A stretch of DNA of 64,000 nucleotides from Cyathus striatus (Eukaryota > Basidiomycota > Agaricomycetes > Agaricales > Nidulariaceae). The position numbers and the translations under genes are program-made. Below the pieces are notes generated by a model. The model did no database searches and was not told the DNA's origin. It saw only the letters and a program-made list of their open reading frames with translations. The stretch spans positions 1,116,001 to 1,180,000 of the forward strand of contig JAOVFP010000024.1 in the NCBI GenBank assembly GCA_025738555.1, read 5' to 3'. Positions 10,795 through 20,841 of the stretch are shown one piece after another (position 1 is the stretch's first letter; the number at the start of each line of letters is the position of its first letter).

Positions 10795-11742
10795 TTACAA
10801 ACGAACAGAACGCCAGCTGTTCGCCGATGACGTGGCGGGTTTGGGTTGAATCTTCTTGGCCTTGGGTACTCCCCCAAGCATAACACCGCCTGTAAGGACG
10901 GTGGTCTTGCCCCCATCGTAGGGGGTGACGTCTGTCTTCGAGGTGTCCACATAGACACGTGCCTGTCTTGCGCGCTCGCGACGGGATTGTTTCATCTCCC
11001 TCGTTTTCGGCACAGAAAGTGTGGAGGACATGGATGAATTGGAAACATCCCCAGAAGCAAATGAAAACTGGGAGCTCGAGTCGGATGAACGGGAGCTGCA
11101 GCGGGATTGTGACGAAATGGTGGAGAGGGGAGACGAAGTGCGGAGAGTGGGAGGGAAGTGATCAATAACAGGTGTCATCCATGTGGGGGCACGAACTTCA
11201 TCGGCGATCATGGCAAAGAGTTGATCCTCCTCTTCTGCATCGTCTTCTATGAGCTGCTGAGCAAGCGTCTTGTGCGGCTTGCAAGAGGCCGGCACCTGTA
11301 AAGTAGTCTGGAAGGTAGCTTTGGGAGTGACTGGTGCGGGAGACTGTATTTCATCAGCCCAGATGGTGATCATGCGAGAATCCGGAGAGTTCTTCACTCC
11401 ATAACGAACGCTGATGCATCCGGGGTCGACGAAAAAGTCGAACTCGATGCCTCCGAGCTTCGCTATCCAGTCGCACCACTGAATGTTGGCAGCAATGCAG
11501 GCGGAGTAGATGGGGCGAGGGGGAAGACCCTCAGGAGAGAGGGTAAGACAACGGCGGCCCGAGTTCCGGAGAGGGTCCTTGGGGAGCCATGTTGGTGCAT
11601 AGAGGGCGGTAAGATTGGCCTCGAGAACGAGTTGGAGCTTAATGATAGTGGTTGGGGGGTAGGAGGCAATCAAGGGGCCGGTAAGGAAGGAAATGGCGCG
11701 GGCAACTGCTTGTGCGAGAGAGTTTGTGTGAGCGAAAGCCAT
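10795..11742 (-). CDS. BTG/Tob (APRO) domain protein
   Basis: Single-exon gene of 315 codons. Residues about 20-115 fit the BTG/Tob anti-proliferative domain: an N-terminal helical segment (FLTGPLIASYPPTTIIKLQ), then APTWLPKDPLRNSGRRCLTL (equivalent to the conserved W.P..P..G..RC box A), then PIYSACIAANIQWCDWI and FDFFVDPGCISVRYG (the box B WVDP..VS.R.G region). In animals such proteins bind the CAF1/POP2 deadenylase and promote mRNA deadenylation; whether this one does is inference. After the domain come an acidic patch (EDDAEEEDQ), a long Ser-rich stretch and a basic C-terminus (KQSRRERARQARVYVD, GGVPKAKKIQPKP). The leader has a (CT)n tract on the coding strand near 11768-11800. Confidence 0.82.
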   Translation of the reverse strand: MAFAHTNSLAQAVARAISFLTGPLIASYPPTTIIKLQLVLEANLTALYAPTWLPKDPLRNSGRRCLTLSPEGLPPRPIYSACIAANIQWCDWIAKLGGIEFDFFVDPGCISVRYGVKNSPDSRMITIWADEIQSPAPVTPKATFQTTLQVPASCKPHKTLAQQLIEDDAEEEDQLFAMIADEVRAPTWMTPVIDHFPPTLRTSSPLSTISSQSRCSSRSSDSSSQFSFASGDVSNSSMSSTLSVPKTREMKQSRRERARQARVYVDTSKTDVTPYDGGKTTVLTGGVMLGGVPKAKKIQPKPATSSANSWRSVRL

Positions 11743-13523
11743 TGTAGATTAATACTTGAAGGGATGAAGAGAAAAAAGAAGAGAGAGAGAGAGAAAGGAT
11801 GAACGACTTTGAAGATTGGAGAGGTGACTAGTGAGGTGGAGCGAAGAGAGATTATCGACCGGCGATAGGATGAAGCGGGAGATATGAGCTCGCGGAAAAA
11901 ATGTTTCAAATAAGGATACGTCGAATAGGGGCGTGTGCAGCGAGGCGTGGACGGCTGACTGGGCGTGGTGCAGGGCGTGAAGCTGAAGGGAGCGAGTCTG
12001 GTGAGGACTTATATGGCGGGGGCGGCGATCGAGGGGAACGCACCAACTGCGGAGGCAAACCAGAAAAGGAAGGAAGAGAAGGTGGAGTCAGGCGGGTGGG
12101 GCGAGGATGAAGCGGGGATTGCTTACCTGAACAAGGAAAAGAAAGGGGAAAGAGAGACAGAGACAGAGAAAAGTAATAGTAAGCAAAAGCTGCTGGGGCG
12201 AGGACAATGGGCAACTGTGGGCCCACCTTTATAGTACCAAGCCCCATGCAACTGCGACGGGCGACGGGCGACTCGCGGGGAACAATGACAATTAACCGCA
12301 CGTGGCTCTCTTTCTTTTTGTCCTTGTACTAGCACTACACAATAACACCAGGAACAGCACATCTCAGATCCCTCCCTGCACTCTGCTTCCATTTCCTTGT
12401 ATTCCTCACAATTACCACATATCCCATCCATACAGAACTTCTACACACAAATCATACCTAATCTATCCACCCTCCCTATCTACACACCCTTTCCCTACTT
12501 CCCATCTTCCCACTCGACTATTTTGGCTCTCTTTAATTGTCACTCCCCTATTCTTCTCTCACACCATCCTCTCCCTCAACTCACCACATCTAACATCTCT
12601 CAATATCCGACACTATACCGAGGCCCAAACTTTGTTGCTCTCTCGTCTTCTCTCGCCCATCGGACAGAACGTAATCTCAGTCTCAGTCTCTATACCACTT
12701 TCGCGATCAGCTGACAATCTTTCTACACCTCGTAACGTACTGATCATCACATCAATCCATCACTCCTCGAGGTCTTCTCCACCGAATTGATGTCGTGAAT
12801 ATCCTGTCATCTTATTGTCTTTCCTGTTATTCTTTGCGTACGCTCTCGCAATTCCTCCTTGTGTTCTCTGTCTGCCTCGCACAACACATGTTGCCCTACC
12901 ATACTCCCCGGCCAAGTGTCTACCGTCTACTGCTGCTGCTGCTCGATCATACGGACAGTCTCCTCGTTTAATCTTCATGTAACCTCAGATGCGAACGCTC
13001 CTCCTGCCTCTTCTCGCGGTAAGGTGCCATGGCAGCTCACTCGGCAGTATAGTTCTGCGCTGTATCTGCATGAAAATTTTCATGTTCTGGTTTTCCATAT
13101 TCCTAAATCTGAGTTGCCTACCAAGCTTTTCACAGTACGCACTATGCCACGCCCTTCAAGTGCCGTGCTACCTGTGTCAAGGTAGAAAACACACATCTCG
13201 GACATACAACTCAGTTTACATACTCCTGCGCAGCCCAGCCAAGACGTTTTCGCGGATGTGCGCAAAGGATGGGTCGAAGTAAGGCTATTCAGTTCAAATT
13301 GTAATACATCCCGTTCTGTGACCTCGAATCCGCTTCTAACTCTATGTGCCAGCGTGCATACCATGCCAATGCCGGTAGTGAGTAAACTACATATATATAT
13401 TCCCTAATTTTCCATTACGTGTAGAATAGGCGTATTAAATAGAAGGATACCGCTTGTGTTACGCTATCACACTGTTGTATACCCATACCGGTTTGCGGGA
13501 CAACGCATGAGGGGTATACCCTG
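11743..13523. other. Long divergent upstream region with strand-asymmetric composition
   Basis: About 1.8 kb. From about 11750 to 12240 the plus strand is purine-rich, consistent with the leader and promoter of the minus-strand BTG gene. From about 12300 to 12800 it turns strongly pyrimidine-rich on the plus strand, as in a fungal 5' leader of a plus-strand transcript, but no conserved ORF follows. The ORF at 12302-12790 is Pro/Ser/Leu/Thr-rich because of the CT bias and is not called. Confidence 0.45.
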
Positions 13524-14992
13524 TTACAACTTGGGCTTCACTTTCTCTTCCTCCGGTCCCCAAACAGCAGCCCGTACCACACCTTCCTGTGAAGTCACGG
13601 CCACCAAGGTTCCCTGCTGGGTATACATCTGAAAAGAGAGAGTAAGCATATGAACGGATAAAATCTCAGCCGGTCAAAGTGTGTGTGTGGCATACCCTTC
13701 CATGAACTACTCCGCGCCCAGATCCCGCACGGGGGCAGGCGATCACGTAGAGCAACCAGTCTCCGCAGTCAAAGTCATCGCTAAAGTGGACAGCATCAGC
13801 ATTGCTACCGTATGAAAATACCGTGGCCTAAAGACACCAACGTGTAAAAATATATTGAGTGGTCGATCGTTGACTGTGGAGCGCGGTAAATTCTCAGTTC
13901 CCCAAAGTCATTTCTTTGTTTTAGAAAAAAACATACATGCATACTCCGTACGTCTGGTCCCTTCCCAACTCTTTTCATACCCATCGTTCGGGAGGCAGTG
14001 CCAATGCTTCGCAAAGGGAGATCAAGTTAGGTTAAACTGCTGATAGGAGCAGAAGAGACATACAAGAGTATATCAGAGATATAACTAAGGATGCACTATA
14101 GATAGCATTCAATCTGTAGATAAATTACCGATTTCCTGACGAGACCGCACCTTCTGGAAGGGAGCTTCGTATTTGGGAATGTTCCGTGCTTGCATCCAGT
14201 ACATATACCTAATTGTTCCGTCGGACGAGATATCGTGAACCTTGGCGCGTTTGATAGCAATAGGACTACGGTTGCGCTCCTATCCACAACGAAACGTCTT
14301 TAGAAAACGCCGGACCATTCTAAAGGAACGACACGTACTTGAAGAAAAGCCTGGTACATTTCACGAAGTTTAGGGTGGGTGCTAGGGTCCTCTATTACAC
14401 GAGTATAGCGGGCTTCCTCCAGTTCGCATTCTCCTGGAGAGGGCACTTTCGGCATGGGCCACTGATATGAAGGCTGCCACGGTTCTGGTTTCTGGAAAGA
14501 GCATAGCATAACGAAAATGATTCGCCCTTTTTGACGCGCTTTCACAGCCCTCGTCACGTAGGATTTACCATTGCGTAGCCTTTCCACGTCGTAGACAATA
14601 GGTACCGAGGTTGAAGCACTTGTGAGAAAGTAGCACTGAAAGTGGGCAGGTCAATAGCGGCTGGTGCAAAGGGGCTGGAGACTGCGAACATGTAATGACT
14701 AGGGCGTGAAGTGTAAGCATACTCCTACGCATACGGTTACCAGAAGACCTACGTGAAGACCAAATGCAGGTTCTACGCAGTTGGTTGCTGATACTAAAGC
14801 CTGGCTAATCACCTGCCTACCTATCTGTCAGTTGCATCATTTGATGCAGAATATCACAGCATACCCTCCAAATGCACCTCGTCCGTGAATTGGCAACCAC
14901 AGCGACTTGGAACGGAACAAGTTTACTTCAATTTGTTCCATTTCCAGTGACGTCGAAATCTGTTCGTGCTCGATTTGATTGGTATCGGACAT
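13524..14992 (-). CDS. Acyl-CoA thioesterase II (TesB/ACOT8 type)
   Basis: Hydrolyses acyl-CoA to free acid and CoA; fungal and animal members act in peroxisomes alongside beta-oxidation (family knowledge). The start at 14992 gives MSDTNQIEHEQ, followed by IEVNLFRSKSLWLPIHGRGAFGG. Later exons give VERLRNGKSYVTRAVKARQ (first hotdog domain), then IAIKRAKVHDISSDGT with YMYWMQARNIP. The second hotdog gives VLAYLSDLHLIGTASRTMG, STIDHSIYFY, WLLYVIACPRAGSGRGVVHG and GTLVAVTSQEGVVRAAVWG. The Asp of LSD, the Ser/Thr region around IDHS and the Gln of SQEG correspond to the TesB Asp-Thr-Gln site. The protein ends in PKL, close to but not the canonical SKL type-1 peroxisomal signal. At least six short introns are present. 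Confidence 0.92.
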
Positions 14993-15341
14993 GGTGAGAA
15001 GTCAGTACGATTTGGATGAGTAGAAGTCAGAATGGGAAAGTTAAAGTCCTCAGAGTCTGAACGAAGAGCTGGAGGGAGCTTAGACGGGACTACTTATTTC
15101 ATGCCACATTGGAAAAGTGGCCGAATGACCGCAAACGGACGTCACGGAAGCGAGGGCTGACCACCGGATTTCCTCTATGTTCGGTGACTCGGTCAACTGT
15201 TCAGCCGGACTAACCAGTACCGCGCTTGATTTAAAACATGCCATCATTCATCTGCTAAGTAGTGGTATATGTAGTCACGACTAGCGTACAATAGTGAGTA
15301 TAATAAAGTAGATAATGTTACAATGTAACAACCAGGGCTAC
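14993..15341. other. Intergenic, thioesterase promoter and XPA 3' side
   Basis: About 350 bp; I see no gene or clear motif. Confidence 0.4.
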
Positions 15342-16481
15342 TCAGAGTTCTTCGACATCCACGGTGAAACCACATTCGTGACATATTTGTTGAGATATAC
15401 CGTCCGGACCTCGTTCAAGCTGACCAAATGAATGTCGATGCTCTTCGTCTTTCCTTCGTTGCCAAATACCTTCCTTGGTTTTTTTACGAAGCTCACCTAA
15501 ACTTTGCTCGAATTTCTTGTTCTTCTTTTTCTTTTTCTCCGCCGTGCGTCTTCCATACTCTGCATCAAGAGCCTCAGGTGAACCCCATTTCTTCCAGGCA
15601 AACTCTTCCACTTGATATCGAAGAAAAAGCATCATGTTGGCATAGGTAGACTTGTGAGGATTAGCTTTCAGTAGATGCGGCATAACCTCGTGGTCACGAA
15701 GCTCCGCTAGGAACGTTGATCAATGATGAGCTAAAAATTCACTTCATAGGCCAACTTACGATCTGTTAGCAAGTAATCCTGCTGAATGCATTAGCAAGTG
15801 TGTCGACACTCATAATAATCCAGTTCCTACCTCTTTGCATTCAGTCTTTGTGAGAAGACTGTACTTCTCAGGGTATTCATTTATGCATTTTTTGCATACC
15901 AGGCAACCAAAAACTTTCTTAAAGGTTTGATCGATGTCCATTGATTCACACTCTTTGCATTTGGGATTAAGTGTGGGGTCCAGATAGATGGCTAACAAGA
16001 TATGTAAGTTGAAGCGCATAGGTACGGAATAGTTACGTACGAGGCTCCTCATTCTGCATAGCTCTTTGTTTTTCTCGTTCTTTTTCTTTTCGTATTCGAT
16101 CTTCGTCTACGCCGTTGTTATCTTCCACTAAAAATCCTCCTTTCGTATTGACCATTTTTGATAAGTCATATTCAAAGTATGTTCCTAAGCGAGAATCACG
16201 CTTGAGAGGTCTGGAAGACGAGCCAGAGCTGCTTGTTAATGCTCTCTTATTGTTTGAATTTGGTGTAGAAAACGAAGATGCTTCGAGCTCGCGCTGTCGC
16301 TGAGCAGCTTTCGCTAATTAAATGAAAAATAGTCAGAGAAAGAATATTTGTTTATATTACACAGAACATCACCTTTCAACCGGTTTATTTCAATCTGTTT
16401 AACATGTTCCGGTGTGGTAGGTGTATAGGTTTCCGCCAAACACGGCGGCGTCGCCTGACGAGTCAAAGTGCTAGATTCCAT
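15342..16481 (-). CDS. RAD14: DNA damage recognition protein XPA/Rad14
   Basis: Nucleotide excision repair factor that binds damaged DNA and helps assemble the incision complex in the nucleus (family knowledge). The start at 16481 gives MESSTLTRQATPPCLAETY. A Ser-rich linker and a basic RIRKEKEREKQRAMQNEE helix lead to the zinc finger CKECESMDIDQTFKK...CLVCKKC. This is an exact C-x2-C-x17-C-x2-C spacing. Then come NEYPEKYSLLTKTECKEDYLL and ELRDHEVMPHLLKANPHK, the DNA-binding TYANMMLFLRYQVEEFAWKKWG, and a lysine-rich helix. The C-terminus is ICHECGFTVDVEEL. Five or so exons are separated by introns of about 50-70 bp. Length (about 300 residues) fits fungal Rad14. Confidence 0.95.
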
Positions 16482-16782
16482 TGTATAATAGTAATAAAGG
16501 TCCAGTCCAATATGATATATTCTTTGTACAAATTAAGGATGATGAGTAATGGTGTAAATGACGGAACTGGATGCCGCGTCGGACATTATTAGCAATGACA
16601 CGTAACACATCAAAGATAGATAATCTAATCTTATCTTGATTACCGCTCTAAAACTACTTAAGTACATAAAGCTCTTTGTATGTTCTCATACAATTCCCAT
16701 TAAGTAACTGAAATACAAAGGATGCTCAAATACCACTAAAATAAGTCAACACAGCAATTTACATAGCAACCAATAGCAAGTT
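16482..16782. other. Intergenic, XPA promoter region
   Basis: About 300 bp, AT-rich, between the XPA start and the histone deacetylase stop. Nothing recognisable. Confidence 0.4.
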
Positions 16783-19118
16783 TTATGTGTCGGTAGAAGT
16801 ACCATTAGGCTGAGCTTCATCGAGATTCCTAGGAACAGGAGCAGAAGGCTCTTCATTTATTCCGTTCACTGGCGCCTCGGTAGTTTCCTCTGTAACCACG
16901 CCAGTCTCCACAGCAGAGGGGGTAGATGCAGGTGGGGTGTCAACATCCATGCCTGCGTTATCACCAGCATCAGCGGCTTCAGAAGCATCACCTGCATTGG
17001 ATAGGATTCGGACTGCTGTGGTATGCCCACTCGGGCCAGCACCATGGGTTGTCGACGATCCTGACGCAAGGATTCCCATCGCACCCATACCGAATTTACG
17101 ATTGGTGCCTGTGCTCTCAGTGCTGCTAGCCCGTGCTTTGTGGTCAGCATGATTGCGTCGCCCACCATCCCCTTCGTCATCTGAATCGGATAACTCTCCG
17201 TCTCCTTGCCGGCGTGAATCCATGATTCCCACTGGCCTACGGTCATTAGGATCGAAAAGATCGTCCGCCGCATCTACATCCTCCATCACTGCATCTATTG
17301 GAGCATTCGGGATGTCTGTAACGAACTTAGCATACATGCCTCGAAGCCTCTTGAATGTACATACCGGTCATTTGCACGCTGGGCGGACCCTTTTGGCGTC
17401 TCAGGTTCTCCAAAACTATCCTCTTAACACGTTCTAGATAAGCAGGGGTATTGAGATCCTCAGCATTAGAGGGCTTGACATCCAATTCATAGTCGGGACC
17501 AAAGTATTCGTAGTATTCATTTACGGGTATTTCTGAAATCACGTCAGAACGTTCTGATCAAGTCTTCAAATGAGCATACCTGGTCCAAGCTCAACCCCCG
17601 CTGCTAACCCAGTTTCAAAAGCCCAGGCTCGACTGACATTACGCATGGTGTACCCACCACCTCCGAGGAGCAGAAGCGGCTTATTAAATGATTTCACAAA
17701 CTTAACACAGTTGGCATGTCCTGTAATGCAGCTGAGTCCTCTAGGTTCAAGAACCTCCGCGAAACATACCTCGCATAGACAAGTTGAAACAACCCAACTT
17801 GTCTCCGGATAATGAATCTGTCCCGCACTGTAATACTATAGCAGACGGATCGTATGTTTCCATAACTGCCCGTATAACCTATCAGGAAGTATATGAGAAT
17901 GTGATCTGAGCTCGTATGACCAAGTAACTAACTGGCTCAAAGACGGACTTATAGCTTTCGTCTGTGATCCCGTCTCTTAACGGGAAGTTGAGGGCATAAT
18001 ATTTCCCTTTCATAACACCCACATCCTGTACAAATGTAAAACATGTTCAGAGGCACTAAAAGGTACAAGACATACCCTAAGTTCACCAGTACCCGGGAAA
18101 AATTCTCCATACTTGTGGAAGCTACATGTCATCACCCTATCCGTGGTATAAAATGCTTCTTCTACTCCATCTCCATGATGTACATCAATATCGATGTATA
18201 GGACTCTCGGATGATACCTAAGGAAATGTATTCAGTAAGAATCGTGATAAGCCTACAACCACTCACCTCAAGAGTTCAAGAATTCCAAGAACAATATCTA
18301 CTATCATCAGAAAAGAACAACGATTATAACTGAACACAAACCATTCACGTAACAGAAACCGCTGGCTTCACTCTTCTTTGCATGATGCAGCCCTCCTGCC
18401 CAGTTCACCGCGATGTCACATTTATCACGACTCAAGCGCGCTGCGCCCTCTACGCGAAATTATTACTTTCAGTAAACAGGAGTGACTGCGAGAAGTTAAC
18501 ACACCCATAGAACCTCCAGCAGAAATGGAAGAGTAATCGAACAAACCATCAAACACAGGACAATCATCACCAACATTGTCTATTATAGAGACATGAACCA
18601 ATGTTGAAGACCAACAATGTCAAGCACTTACATTTGTGCTGCTCCTTGATAAATGAGTTCATGTTACTTGGTGTTATGCGACTTAGGAAGTCAACATATT
18701 CATCTGAATGGAACTGTGTCATCTCCCGTTTAGTTGCTGGTTTGGCGCGCTAAGCGATTTGCGGGTAGAATATTAGTGAGAAATGGTGACACCAAGTACA
18801 GTTAATGGATAAACGTACATATATTTCCATCTTCTTGTATAGCCCATAATTCATAACCAAAGAATGACACATTCGTATCCTCGTAGGCTTCATTCTTTGT
18901 ATAAATTGTTTAATAAAAAAAATCAAACTAAATAAGCCATATTAACGACACGTACGGATGTCCAGGGCCATAGTGAAAGCCCCCAATATCAGAATCGAAA
19001 AAGTAGCACTGCGCGTTGAACACTCAACAATTGTTTGCTATAAAAGTATGTATGATAATACACGCACAACTCGCTTTTTCTGACTGTCGCCATCAAGTGG
19101 AACCATCTTTTCCGACAT
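16783..19118 (-). CDS. RPD3: Class I histone deacetylase (RPD3/HDAC1 type)
   Basis: Zn-dependent deacetylase of histone lysines in nuclear corepressor complexes (family knowledge). The start at 19118 gives [20 protein letters not shown], followed by [20 protein letters not shown]. Many short exons (roughly a dozen) give [15 protein letters not shown] and [19 protein letters not shown]. The active-site block is [17 protein letters not shown], whose Asp and His residues bind zinc. After that come [56 protein letters not shown] and [15 protein letters not shown]. The deacetylase core is complete with all zinc ligands visible. The C-terminal tail (about 16783-17330) is long, acidic and Ser/Thr-rich ([13 protein letters not shown]), as in fungal Rpd3. 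An RXT2-like subunit gene lies at 3.2-4.3 kb. Confidence 0.96.
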
Positions 19119-19419
19119 AGTGACGGTGCCTTATAATTTGCGTTGTTTTTGTGTGGAAAGTTAGAAGTAATTATAAGGGGGCGTAGGAGGCGTTCTAAAC
19201 GATTTCACTGTGCTTGGCGGGGCGGAAGAACAACCGCGTTCGGCAGTTTGGCAGTGACGTTCAGAACAAATAGAGATTGATCTAATGTTATATTGCTCAT
19301 AGATTTTGCACATACTGAAATCAAAACTACTGTATTACTGCCACAGGACATATCCAGGGTATGTAAACAAAAATAACGAGAAATAAGAAGTCCGTGAGGT
19401 ATACTACTTATTAACGAGC
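19119..19419. other. Intergenic, histone deacetylase promoter region
   Basis: About 300 bp between the deacetylase start and the DinB-like stop; no further gene seen. Confidence 0.4.
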
Positions 19420-20316
19420 CTATATTTTTGCTTTCCCCAGAGGGCCTTCTTGATCTAGTGAGGAAACAAATTAGCTCCCCTATATCACCAGTGAGATCCG
19501 AGGCGGATGATGTGTTACCCTGGTAAACAAGTGTAGATGGGGCAAACCCGAAATCCGGTGTAAGTTCAATGCTCTAATACTCCTGGATTAGCGAGCATAA
19601 ACTATTTCACGACAGAATAATATATCACCAATTCGCCGGCAATTACTCGCACCTGCGATACGTGGGAGAATAAAGTCAGCGGGACGTCTGATATATGTTT
19701 CAAACGTACCATCGACCAGTGATGTACACAGTGAAGACTTGCAAACCATAGCTGAGGCGAAAATCCAGTCATCATAAATATACTACAAATGAAATCATTT
19801 ACCTCTCGTCCGAACGTGGTTTGGAACTCCTGCATATGTGGGGTGATCGCATGCAACGTTATAGGTGCGTTCATAATCGCCTCGGGGACGACTTCCTCCA
19901 ACTGCGTGACAGTCTCTAGCAGTGCCTCCCGAGCACCAGATCGACTGGTCTCCATTGGGGTGTTGCGAATTCGGGTGTCATATGAAAGGATATAGGGGGG
20001 TGGTTGCATCATGCAGTCCGCTAGGAGGACGAAATGATCACGAGCATGACGCAGATGTTTGCCTGACAACAACTGAACACACTGTATACTGAATGTAGCT
20101 ACATGCCTTACCAATGGTGGATCCAGGGAGGAACTTGGAGCTGACGGTCAACTGCTCGTCTGAGGTGAGGTAGTTGTCGAGCAGGTCGATTGATTGGAGG
20201 AGAACAGTTTTAGCAACACCCAGTTGAAGCCTTAATGCTTCAGAGGACTGAGATGAACTGTTCGAATGTGAACCGTTCTGTGAAGGCATGGTGGTGGTCA
20301 ACTCCATAGCTTGCAT
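19420..20316 (-). CDS. DinB-superfamily protein
   Basis: Four-helix DinB-like fold, a family of putative metal-dependent enzymes; the specific reaction is unknown. The start at 20316 gives MQAMELTTTMPSQNGSHSN; 20289 (MPSQNG) is an alternative. Exon 1 ends FLPGSTIG. Exon 2 gives KHLRHARDHFVLLADCM, SYDTRIRNTPMETSRSGARE, LHAITPHMQEFQTTFGRE. Exon 3 gives LWFASLHCVHHWSM, followed by VRVIAGEL. Two further introns then lead to LTPDFGFAPSTLVYQ and a last exon DQEGPLGKAKI with stop at 19420. The His of HARDHF and of LHCVHHW are candidate metal ligands. The last two exons fall outside the main open frame and were found by splice consensus and frame (donor at CAG-G/GTAACA). Confidence 0.8.
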
Positions 20317-20841
20317 AGCGGATAGAAATGATCGTAGGACGTGTCACGATCGTCGGACCGGACTGACTGACTCCAACAGAGTAGCTTCTTATAGCAAACC
20401 GACGTCCAGACAACGCGTTGAAGGCATGGCTGGCCCTACCTAATAGTACCCTTGGCCCATCACCTCGAGTTGATGAACTAACGAGAAGTAACGACTGCTG
20501 AACGCTGAAACGCAGCTGATATTTCAATTTGTACACAAGACAGGAATATGCCTCCACCTAATTTCAGACCACCCATGAAAAATCAGTGGCCCGAACTCAA
20601 GGGGAGAAAGTCATTCTTCCAAAGAAGAGCCCGACGTCTACTACGATGAGAAGGCGAGGGTGAGAGACAGGAAGACCACGGCTAGTCGACCGTCGTCGTC
20701 GCTCTGGTGGAGGATGAAAAAGAGTTTGAGATGGACTATATAGGAAAGCTGACTAAGCATCAGTTCTGAGTTCCGCTCGTGGGTCGGATAAACAAGGTTC
20801 CGTCGCCGTCCGTCTGCTTTCTATCTGTACTCTAGCCCAGA
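20317..20841. promoter_or_regulatory. Divergent promoter region, DinB-like / succinyl-CoA ligase
   Basis: About 525 bp between two start codons facing away from each other. No specific motif is certain; the plus side near 20800-20840 is pyrimidine-rich just before the ATG. Confidence 0.5.

Noticed and set aside
12302..12790. 162-codon plus-strand ORF rich in Ser, Pro, Leu and Thr
   Set aside because: Explained by the CT-rich strand bias; no conserved motif or splice structure.
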